From the NCBI RefSeq assembly GCF_001421785.1, contig NZ_LMLB01000001.1:2234281-2298280 (forward strand): DNA of 64,000 nucleotides, given 5' to 3'. The DNA comes from Sphingomonas sp. Leaf33. Lineage in GTDB: Bacteria; Pseudomonadota; Alphaproteobacteria; Sphingomonadales; Sphingomonadaceae. The notes beneath the pieces are model-generated. The model did not search any database and was not told the origin of the DNA. It was given only the letters and a program-made list of their open reading frames with translations. A program made the translations under genes and the position numbers. Below are positions 27,816 through 35,190 of the stretch, one piece after another. How positions within the stretch are numbered: position 1 is the stretch's first letter; each line of letters opens with the position of its first letter.

Positions 27816-28058
27816 GAAGACGCCGCCGATCAACGGTGACCCGGCTTTCGAGAGGTAGCCGCAATGCCCGACCGCCCCGCCCCCAGGATGCGCGCCCCGT
27901 AACCGGCACACATTCGTCAGCGTAGAATTTTCGCACTGCCCGCCCGGTCGCCCGCGATTCGGAAAAGCGCCGTGCCCTGCCGTAACAAACACGCGCCAGC
28001 CCCAAGCGTCCGTGACCGATGGATCGTGGACGGCGCGCAAGGATCGAGGAGACAACCC

Positions 28059-28451
28059 ATGGCCTATGTCGATTTTTCCAGCGAACTGATGCCCGCCACC
28101 GCCGCCGTCGCCCCGCGCGCCGACCCGACGCCGGCGACCGAGCGGCTGACCGCGCTCGAATGGTCGGTGGTGGCGCTCGCCCGCCGCGACCGGCTGTCGT
28201 CGCTGGCCGCGCCGGGACCGGTGTCGATCGCGCTCGGCAAGGTGTTCGGCACCCGTCGCCACAACCCGCACCTGGCCGACCCGAAGCTGGAGGCGCTGCG
28301 TCGTCTCTCAGTGCTGACCTGGCACCGTGGCTTCGCGATCCCCGGGTTCGAAGTGACAGCGTTCCTGAACGCCGGCTTCTCGCCCGCGCAATATGAAGCG
28401 CTGACCGCCAGCATCGGCGTGGCGCGCGACGGGCGGGCGGTTCGCGGGTAA
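28059..28451 (+). CDS. protein of unknown function
   Basis: I do not recognise this 130-residue protein. It appears to have a helical core, from ERLTALEWSVVALARRDRLSSL through PKLEALRRLSVLTWHRGF to FEVTAFLNAGFSPAQYEALTASI, with no membrane segment or signal peptide. A good Shine-Dalgarno (AGGAG) lies 8 nt before the ATG. It is the first full gene after the TetR-type promoter/operator at 27777-27815 and is therefore a candidate target of that regulator. Confidence 0.7.
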   Translation: MAYVDFSSELMPATAAVAPRADPTPATERLTALEWSVVALARRDRLSSLAAPGPVSIALGKVFGTRRHNPHLADPKLEALRRLSVLTWHRGFAIPGFEVTAFLNAGFSPAQYEALTASIGVARDGRAVRG

Positions 28452-28518
28452 GCTACCCGCTTACCCTCACGTCGTTCACCCTTGCCTGTCGCCCCCCCGC
28501 GCCGGTAACGCTGGCCGC

Positions 28519-29214
28519 ATGATCCTGCTGGTCGAAGACGATCCCGCGCTGCGTGTCCTGACCGCGCGGGCGCTGAAGGAGAACGGGTTCGACGTCCGTC
28601 CCTGCTCGGCCGCGCCCGAGATGTTGCTGGCGATGGAGGAGGGCGATGTCGAACTCGTCATCCTCGATATCATGCTGCCGGGCACCAGCGGGCTCGATCT
28701 CTGCCGCCGCATCCGCCGCGACAGCGACGTGCCGATCATCTTCATCAGCGCCAAGGGCAGCGAGATGGACCGCGTGGTCGGGCTGGAACTCGGCGCCGAC
28801 GACTACATCTCCAAACCTTTCGGCACGCGCGAGCTGGTCGCCCGCGTGCGCGCGGTCCTCCGCCGCTTCGAATCCGACAGCGGCGGCAGCGCGTCGCGCG
28901 GGCTGTACCGCTTCGACGGCTGGGTCGCCGACACGCCGCGCCACGAACTGCGCAGCCCCAGCGGCGCGGTGGTCGAGCTGACCGGCGCCGAGTTCGACCT
29001 GCTGACGACCCTGCTCGACCACGCCGGCCGCGTCATCGCGCGCGAACGGCTGCTGGAACTCAGCCGCACGCGCCAGGCCGATGCCACCGACCGCAGCATC
29101 GACGTGCTCATCAGCCGCCTGCGCCGCAAGCTGTCGACCGCGGACAAGCCCGCGCCGATCGTCACGGTGCGCGGGGTCGGCTATATGCTGAGCGTGCCCG
29201 TGGAGCGCGAGTGA
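28519..29214 (+). CDS. OmpR-family response regulator
   Basis: This 231-residue regulator has an N-terminal receiver domain (MILLVEDDPALRVL, phospho-acceptor Asp in LVILDIMLPGTSGL, conserved Lys in YISKPFGTRELVARV). A C-terminal winged-helix DNA-binding domain follows (LTGAEFDLLTTLLDHAGRVIARERLL and DRSIDVLISRLRRKL, about residues 150-228). It overlaps the histidine kinase gene downstream (GTGA), so the two form a two-component pair. The signal is unknown. Confidence 0.95.
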   Translation: MILLVEDDPALRVLTARALKENGFDVRPCSAAPEMLLAMEEGDVELVILDIMLPGTSGLDLCRRIRRDSDVPIIFISAKGSEMDRVVGLELGADDYISKPFGTRELVARVRAVLRRFESDSGGSASRGLYRFDGWVADTPRHELRSPSGAVVELTGAEFDLLTTLLDHAGRVIARERLLELSRTRQADATDRSIDVLISRLRRKLSTADKPAPIVTVRGVGYMLSVPVERE

Positions 29215-30551
29215 GCCGGCGGCTGCGCCTGATCCCGCAGGGCATCATCGCCCGGCTGGTCGCGATCCTGCTCGTCACGCTGGTCGTCGAATTCGCCGTC
29301 AGCACCGCGATCTACGAACAGGCCAGCGAGTTCGCGGTGCGCGAGGACGAGGCGCGGCGACTGGCCGAGCATCTGGTCATTGCCCGGCGACTGGTCGCCG
29401 AACAACCGCGCGAGCGTCGGCACGAGATGGCCGACGAACTGACGACCGAGCGCTACTTCGTCCGCTGGAGCGCCGTCGCCCCCGTCCTGCCCGGTGCCGG
29501 CGACAATCCGGAGCGGATGCGCGAACAGATCGTGACGTGGGAACCGACGCTCGCGCGCACCGGACTGCGCGCGCAGACGCTGCCACGCGCCGGGTCGACG
29601 ATCGCGGTCGGCTCGCTGCGTCTGCCCGACGGCGACTGGCTGTTCTTCCGAACCATCGAACCGCTCCAGACGACGGGCGCGACCTACAGCCGGATCGTGT
29701 CGAGCATGGTTACGCTGATCGTGCTGATGGTGCTGGGCGGGCTGTTCATCCGCCAGACGCTGAAGCCCGTGCGCGTCCTGACCGACGCCGTCGAACGCTT
29801 TGGTCCCGGTCTCGACCAGCAAGGCACGGTGCCCGAACTGCCCAAGGGCGGCAGCGGCGACGTGCAGCGGCTGGTCGATGCGTTCGATGCGATGCAGGCC
29901 CGTATCCGCCGGCTGATCGACGAACGCACGCGCGCGCTCGCCGCCGTCAGCCACGACCTGCGCACCCCGCTCGCCCGCCTCCGCCTGCGGGTCGAGGCGG
30001 TCGACGATGCCGATCTGCGCCGCGAGGTGGAATCGGACCTGGAAGGGATGGAGGCGATGGTCACGTCGCTGCTCGCCTTCCTGGGCGGCGACGGTGAGCC
30101 GGAAAAACGCCGCCTGATCGATCTTGCCGTGCTGTGCGCCAGCATCGTCGACGACGCCAACGACCACGGCCACGACATCGATTACGATGGCCCCGCGCAC
30201 CTGGAACTCTGGGTCCGACCGCTCGGTATCCGCCGCGCGGTGGTCAACCTGGTCGAGAATGCGGTGCGCTACGGCAGCGAGGCGGGACTGGAACTGACGG
30301 TGGACGGCGACAGCGTCACCGTCTGCGTCACCGACAACGGCCCCGGCATCCCCGAGGAATCGATGATGCTGGTCCGCGAACCGTTCGTCCGGCTGGACCA
30401 CGCCCGCCAGCGCGACACCAACGGCTTCGGCCTCGGCCTGTCGATCGTCGAGCGCGCGGTCGCCGATGAAGGCGGCGTGTTCACGCTGACCAACCGGGAC
30501 AGCGGCGGCCTGGCGGCCATGATCCGCCTGCCGATGCGGGCGGCTGATTAG
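29211..30551 (+). CDS. sensor histidine kinase (EnvZ-like)
   Basis: This 446-residue kinase has a first membrane helix (IIARLVAILLVTLVVEFAV), a periplasmic sensor region of about 120 residues, and a second helix (MVTLIVLMVLGGLFI). A HAMP-like linker follows, then the phospho-accepting His in AVSHDLRTPLARL, and an ATPase domain with N-box NLVENAVRYG, G1 DNGPGIPEE and G2 GFGLGLSIVERA. It starts with a GTG coupled to the response regulator stop. The arrangement is that of EnvZ/OmpR-type pairs. Confidence 0.94.
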   Translation: MSRRLRLIPQGIIARLVAILLVTLVVEFAVSTAIYEQASEFAVREDEARRLAEHLVIARRLVAEQPRERRHEMADELTTERYFVRWSAVAPVLPGAGDNPERMREQIVTWEPTLARTGLRAQTLPRAGSTIAVGSLRLPDGDWLFFRTIEPLQTTGATYSRIVSSMVTLIVLMVLGGLFIRQTLKPVRVLTDAVERFGPGLDQQGTVPELPKGGSGDVQRLVDAFDAMQARIRRLIDERTRALAAVSHDLRTPLARLRLRVEAVDDADLRREVESDLEGMEAMVTSLLAFLGGDGEPEKRRLIDLAVLCASIVDDANDHGHDIDYDGPAHLELWVRPLGIRRAVVNLVENAVRYGSEAGLELTVDGDSVTVCVTDNGPGIPEESMMLVREPFVRLDHARQRDTNGFGLGLSIVERAVADEGGVFTLTNRDSGGLAAMIRLPMRAAD

Positions 30552-30695
30552 GGATCGGCTCGAGCGAACACCCAGCCCGACAAACTTTCACGAGCAACAC
30601 TTCGTTACAGTGACGAGCAGGTACGGAAAGATCGCTGCCGCTACATCCTCGGTCAACCCCGGCGCTTTGTGCGCTTCAGTTTCGAGGATGACACC

Positions 30696-31406
30696 ATGCC
30701 GCAGACCAATGACGTGATTGGCCGTGTTTTCGGGTTCGAGAACGACGTGTTCGCAAACGAAGCCGGCCTGTACGGCAAGCTCGCGCACGAGGGTCAGGCG
30801 CCCAAGGTCCTGATGATCTCGTGCTCGGATTCACGCATCGTGCCCGAGCAGATCATGCAGGCGAAGCCCGGCGAGCTCTTCGTCATCCGCAACGCCGGCA
30901 ACATCGTGCCCCCGTTCGCACAGCAGAACGGCGGCGTGACCGCGACGATCGAATACGCCGTCGCAGCGCTCGGCGTCACCGATGTCGTCATCTGCGGCCA
31001 TTCGGGCTGCGGCGCGATGGGCGCGCTGACCAATCCCGAGGGTCTCGATGCGCTGCCGAGCGTCAAGGCCTGGCTGAAGCACAGCCATGCCGCCAAATCG
31101 GTCGTCGACCACAGCTATCCCGATCTCGACGGGCAGGCCGCGATCCGCGCCGCCAGCCTGGAGAACGTCGTGGTCCAGTTGCAGCACCTGCGCACGCATC
31201 CCGCCGTCGCCAGCCGCATCGCCAAGGGCGAACTGACGCTGCACGGCTGGTTCGTCGACATCCACAGCGGCAGCATCCTGGCGCTCGACGGGACCGAGGG
31301 CCGCTTCAAGCCGGTCCGCGACGGCGACGACCTGCCCGTCGCACTGTCGCCCGCCCGCCGGCTCGCAGCCGACTTCGTCGAGACCGACGAACCCGTCGCT
31401 GCCTAA
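30696..31406 (+). CDS. beta-class carbonic anhydrase (first copy)
   Basis: This 236-residue beta carbonic anhydrase interconverts CO2 and bicarbonate. Zinc ligands are in SCSDSR (Cys, with the Asp-Arg pair) and CGHSGCGAMGAL (His and Cys). The ATG at 30696 has GAGGA upstream and is preferred to an upstream in-frame ATG. A strong intrinsic terminator follows the stop, then a SulP transporter gene and a second carbonic anhydrase gene, so the cluster points to bicarbonate uptake and CO2 supply. Confidence 0.95.
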   Translation: MPQTNDVIGRVFGFENDVFANEAGLYGKLAHEGQAPKVLMISCSDSRIVPEQIMQAKPGELFVIRNAGNIVPPFAQQNGGVTATIEYAVAALGVTDVVICGHSGCGAMGALTNPEGLDALPSVKAWLKHSHAAKSVVDHSYPDLDGQAAIRAASLENVVVQLQHLRTHPAVASRIAKGELTLHGWFVDIHSGSILALDGTEGRFKPVRDGDDLPVALSPARRLAADFVETDEPVAA

Positions 31407-31420
31407 CCCTTCCCTCGCCT

Positions 31421-31478
31421 GAAGCGGCCGTTCCCACGCCTTCCCCCATACCCCGGGCGCGGCCGCTTCTTTTTTTCT
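31421..31478 (+). terminator. rho-independent terminator between carbonic anhydrase and SulP
   Basis: GAAGCGGCCG and CGGCCGCTTC make a 10-bp perfect stem with a long loop, followed by TTTTTTT. It lies after the first carbonic anhydrase gene and ends 13 nt before the SulP start codon. It may partly terminate the transcript, making the first gene more abundant than the downstream pair. Confidence 0.85.
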
Positions 31479-31491
31479 TCAGGGATAGTTC

Positions 31492-33072
31492 ATGAACAAA
31501 ATCCTGCCGTTCGCCGGCTGGAAACAGGATGTGCCCGCGTCGATCGTCGTCGCGCTGGTCGCCCTTCCCTTGTGTCTCGGTGTCGCGCTCGCTTCGGGCG
31601 CGCCGCTGTTTTCCGGGCTGATCGCGGGCATCGTCGGCGGGATCGTCGTCGGCGTCCTATCGAAGTCTCCCCTGTCGGTCAGCGGCCCGGCTGCGGGCCT
31701 GACCACGATCGTCTTCGCCGCGATCGAAAGCCTGCCGACGTTCGAGGCGTTCCTGCTCGCGGTGGTGCTGGCCGGCGCCATGCAGATGATATTTTCGCTG
31801 TCGCGCGGCGGTGTGCTCGCCGAATTCGTGCCCTCGTCGGTCATCACGGGAATGCTCGCGGCGATCGGCCTGATCCTGATCCTGAAGCAGATCCCGCACG
31901 CGATCGGCTATGACGGCGCCCCCGAAGGCGACTTCAAGTTCAACCAGGGCGACGGCATGAACACGATCTCGACCGTGTTCTACAGCGTCGCCAACCAGCT
32001 AACCGCCGGCGCGGTCATCATCTCTGCCGTCGCGATCGCGTTCCTGTTCTGGTGGGAAGCCAACAAGCCCAAGGACGGCCCGTTCAAGCTTGTTCCCGGA
32101 CCGCTGGTCGTGGTCGTCGGCGCCGTCGCGCTGAACGCGCTGTTCGGCGCGCTGTCGCCCGGCCTGCAATTGCAAGAGAGCCACTTGGTCCAGGTACCGA
32201 TCGCCGATGGCCTGGGCGGCTTCGTAAAGCTGTTCACCCTCCCGGACTTCGGCCAGATCGGCAACGGCACGGTGTGGACCGTCGCCCTGACCCTCGCCAT
32301 CGTCGCCAGCCTGGAATCGCTGCTGAGCGTGAAGGCGGTCGACGAACTCGACAGCAAGCGCCGCACCACCGACAAGAACCGCGAGCTGTTCGCGCAGGGC
32401 GGCGGCAACATGGTGTCAGGCCTGATCGGCGGCCTGCCGGTCACCTCGGTCATCGTGCGATCGTCGGCGAACGTCGATGCGGGCGCCAACAGCAAGCTGT
32501 CGACGATCCTGCACGGCACCTGGCTGCTGCTGTCGGTGCTGCTGATCCCGTTCCTGCTGAACCTGATCCCGCTCGCCGCGCTGGCCGCCGTGCTGATCCA
32601 GACCGGGTACAAGCTGACCAAGCCGTCGCTCTACACCAAGCGCTGGAAGCAGGGCGTGACGCAGTTCGTGCCGTTCGTCGCGACCGTCGCCGCGATCCTG
32701 TTCACCGACCTGCTGATCGGTATCGCGATTGGTCTGGCGATCGGCTTCGTGTTCGTCGTCGCCCGCAATTTCCGCACCGCCCTCGTCACGGTCGACGATG
32801 GACAGGGCAACGTGATGATCGCGGCGCGGCGCAACCTGTACTTCATGCACAAGTACGAGCTGCAAAAGTGCCTGAACGCGGTGCCCGAGGGCTCCAGCCT
32901 GCTGATCGACCTGTCGGCGACGTCCTATGTCGATCTCGACAATATCGACGTCATCAACGCGTTCGTCCGCGGTGCCGAATTCAAGAACATCCGCGTCATG
33001 GTGCGCGGCGACATCGCTGAACGAAGCGCGCCGCTCATCAACGCGCCGCGCCGGGAGCTCGTACATATATGA
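31492..33072 (+). CDS. SulP family anion (probable bicarbonate) transporter
   Basis: This 526-residue membrane protein of the SulP/SLC26 family has about 11-12 hydrophobic helices. GWKQDVPASIVVALVALPL is the family start, SKSPLSVSGPAAGLT the anion-site region and ELDSKRRTTDKNRELFAQG the conserved cytosolic loop. The C-terminus (LLIDLSATSYVDLDNIDVI) is a STAS domain. Flanking carbonic anhydrase genes favour bicarbonate as substrate over sulfate. It overlaps the second carbonic anhydrase by ATGA. AGGGA upstream is the ribosome binding site. Confidence 0.92.
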   Translation: MNKILPFAGWKQDVPASIVVALVALPLCLGVALASGAPLFSGLIAGIVGGIVVGVLSKSPLSVSGPAAGLTTIVFAAIESLPTFEAFLLAVVLAGAMQMIFSLSRGGVLAEFVPSSVITGMLAAIGLILILKQIPHAIGYDGAPEGDFKFNQGDGMNTISTVFYSVANQLTAGAVIISAVAIAFLFWWEANKPKDGPFKLVPGPLVVVVGAVALNALFGALSPGLQLQESHLVQVPIADGLGGFVKLFTLPDFGQIGNGTVWTVALTLAIVASLESLLSVKAVDELDSKRRTTDKNRELFAQGGGNMVSGLIGGLPVTSVIVRSSANVDAGANSKLSTILHGTWLLLSVLLIPFLLNLIPLAALAAVLIQTGYKLTKPSLYTKRWKQGVTQFVPFVATVAAILFTDLLIGIAIGLAIGFVFVVARNFRTALVTVDDGQGNVMIAARRNLYFMHKYELQKCLNAVPEGSSLLIDLSATSYVDLDNIDVINAFVRGAEFKNIRVMVRGDIAERSAPLINAPRRELVHI

Positions 33073-33686
33073 ACGACGAATCGCTGCTGCTGCTGGCCAA
33101 CAAGGCCTGGGCGACTCAGCTGAAGGACGAGCGGCCGGACTATTTCGAACGGCACGCCGCCGAGCAGAACCCGAATTTCCTGTGGATCGGCTGTTCCGAC
33201 AGCCGGGTCGCGCCGGACCAGATCACCAACTCGCCGCCGGGCGTGATGTCGATCCACCGCAACGTCGCGAACCAGGTTCACGAGGACGACGACAACCTGA
33301 TGGCGGTACTCCAGGTCGCGCTGGAGAAGACCAAGGTCAGCCACATCATCATCTGCGGCCACGACGGCTGCGGCGGCGTGGCGCACGGGATGCACCAGGA
33401 CGCGACCGGCGCGGTTGCGCACTGGGTGCGCGACGTCGGCGATCTGTACGACCGGCACCGCACCGAAGTTCATGGCCTCGACGCACGCGAGCGGATCAAT
33501 CGCATGGTCGAGCTGAATGTCCGCGAACAGGTCGATCGCCTGACCCGCCTGCCGCTGGTCCGTGCCGCGTTCGAGCGCGGCCAGCCCCTGACCATCCACG
33601 GCTGGATCTACGGCCTGGCCGACGGGCTGATCCGCCCGGTACTGAGCGTGACGGCGGACGACGTGGTGGAGACAAACGCGGCCTGA
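33069..33686 (+). CDS. can: beta-class carbonic anhydrase (second copy)
   Basis: This 205-residue beta carbonic anhydrase is of the Can type. GCSDSRVAPDQI and CGHDGCGGVAHGM carry the zinc ligands (Cys, His, Cys) and the Asp-Arg pair; most family members have Tyr or Ser where this one has Asp in GHDGCGG. Its start overlaps the SulP stop by 4 nt, implying translational coupling and perhaps a physical complex that uses transported bicarbonate. It is followed by a hairpin at the convergent DAACS gene. Confidence 0.94.
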   Translation: MNDESLLLLANKAWATQLKDERPDYFERHAAEQNPNFLWIGCSDSRVAPDQITNSPPGVMSIHRNVANQVHEDDDNLMAVLQVALEKTKVSHIIICGHDGCGGVAHGMHQDATGAVAHWVRDVGDLYDRHRTEVHGLDARERINRMVELNVREQVDRLTRLPLVRAAFERGQPLTIHGWIYGLADGLIRPVLSVTADDVVETNAA

Positions 33687-33695
33687 CCGCCCTCT

Positions 33696-33722
33696 CGGCC
33701 CGACCATCCATTGGTCGGGCCG
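33696..33722. terminator. hairpin between convergent genes
   Basis: CGGCCCGACCA and TGGTCGGGCCG form a perfect 11-bp stem with a 5-nt loop, in the 42-nt gap between the second carbonic anhydrase gene and the convergent symporter gene. It is a likely two-way terminator, although no U-run follows. Confidence 0.65.
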
Positions 33723-33728
33723 CCGGGC

Positions 33729-35030
33729 TTACGCTGGCTGTGCTTCGATCAGAACCTCGTCGGCCGGCGCAGCCAGCAGGCCTTCGCGCTTGGCGACGAT
33801 CGTCGGCACCAGCATCTGCCCGGCGACGTTCACCGCGGTCCGGCCCATGTCGAGGATCGGGTCGATCGCCAGCAGCAACCCCGCGCCTTCCAGCGGCAGC
33901 CCGAGCGTGGTGAGCGTCAGCGTCAGCATCACGGTCGCGCCGGTCAGCCCCGCGGTCGCCGCCGATCCCAGGACCGACACCATCACGATCAGCGCATAGT
34001 CGCCGGCGTGGAGCGCCATCCCGAAGAATTGCGCGACGAAGATCGCCGACACCGCCGGATATATGGCGGCGCATCCGTCCATCTTCGTCGTGGCGCCGAG
34101 CGGCACGGCAAAGGCCGAATAGGCCCGCGGCACACCCAGCGCGCGCTCGGTCAGGTCCTGCGTCACCGGCAGCGTGCCGACCGACGACCGCGTGACGAAG
34201 CCGAGCTGGATCGCCGGCCACGCGCGACGGAAGAACCATAGCGGATCGATCCGATGCGCCGCGAGCAGCAGCGGGTAAACGACGATCAGGACGATGCCGA
34301 GCCCGACGTATACGGTCGCCGCGAACGCGCCGAGCGACGACAGCGTGCTCCAGCCGTAGCGGACGATCGCATCGCCGATCAGCGCCGCCGATCCGATCGG
34401 GGTCAGCGCGATCACCCACCCCAGCAACCGCCGCAGGATCGCGAGCAGCGAGGCGTTGAACGCCAGGAACGGCTCGCCCGGCGCACCGACACGCACCGCC
34501 GCCGCGCCGATCGCAATCGCCACGACGATGATCTGGAGGACGTTGAAACCGAGCGCGGTCGTGGTCGCACTACCGGCCGTGGACGTCGTCGCGGTCAGCC
34601 CGAGCAGGTTGGCCGGCACCAGCCCCTTGAGGAAATCGAGCCACGACCCGACCGTCGCGGGTGCCGCCGCGGCGGCGATCGACGCGCTGCTGTGCAGACC
34701 CGGCTGCATGACCAGCCCCAGCACGATACCGATCGAGACCGCGATCAGCGCTGTGATCGCGAACCAGAGCAACGTCTGGCCGACCAGCCGCGCGGCGTTG
34801 GGCAAGTCGCGCAGCGCCGCGATCGAGCTGACGATCGCGGTGAAGACCAGCGCGGGGACCAGAACTTTCAGCAACTGGACGAAAATCTGCCCCGTCGTGT
34901 AAAGCCCGGCGCCGACTGCACCGTCCGCCCCGCCCGTCTGCCCGGCGAGCAGGCCGAGAAGGACGCCGGCGGCCATGCCGATCGCGACCTGGACGCCGAA
35001 CGACGGCAGATATCTGGAGAGTTGCTGCAT
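33729..35030 (-). CDS. dicarboxylate/amino acid:cation symporter (DAACS)
   Basis: This symporter of about 433 residues belongs to the GltP/DctA family, which uses H+ or Na+ to import C4-dicarboxylates or glutamate/aspartate. It has about eight membrane helices and the family's re-entrant loop motifs: RSSVGTLPVTQ, GATTKMDGCAAI and AATAGLTGATVMLTLTLTTLGLP, followed by DPILDMGRTAVNV. The usual NMDG is KMDG here. The ATG at 35030 opens MQQLSRYLPSFG, a typical N-terminus. It is divergent from the Mrp operon. Confidence 0.93.
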   Translation of the reverse strand: MQQLSRYLPSFGVQVAIGMAAGVLLGLLAGQTGGADGAVGAGLYTTGQIFVQLLKVLVPALVFTAIVSSIAALRDLPNAARLVGQTLLWFAITALIAVSIGIVLGLVMQPGLHSSASIAAAAAPATVGSWLDFLKGLVPANLLGLTATTSTAGSATTTALGFNVLQIIVVAIAIGAAAVRVGAPGEPFLAFNASLLAILRRLLGWVIALTPIGSAALIGDAIVRYGWSTLSSLGAFAATVYVGLGIVLIVVYPLLLAAHRIDPLWFFRRAWPAIQLGFVTRSSVGTLPVTQDLTERALGVPRAYSAFAVPLGATTKMDGCAAIYPAVSAIFVAQFFGMALHAGDYALIVMVSVLGSAATAGLTGATVMLTLTLTTLGLPLEGAGLLLAIDPILDMGRTAVNVAGQMLVPTIVAKREGLLAAPADEVLIEAQPA

Positions 35031-35190
35031 GTGCGAACATCTCGGGTCGAGCGGCGCCTGCAACAACGAAGCATTTCTTCGATCCGCCCAACCGGGCTTT
35101 GCCGCCGCGAACGGCGTGAAATGATCGCCTGCGTAACGATTTTGCCCGCGCGGACGCATCCCTCGGGCGTTTCAGGCATTGGGAAATGGA

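Noticed and set aside
27864..27902. 12-codon open frame (MPDRPAPRMRAP) as a gene
   Set aside because: Too short to support as a gene without expression or conservation data; only mentioned as a possible leader peptide.
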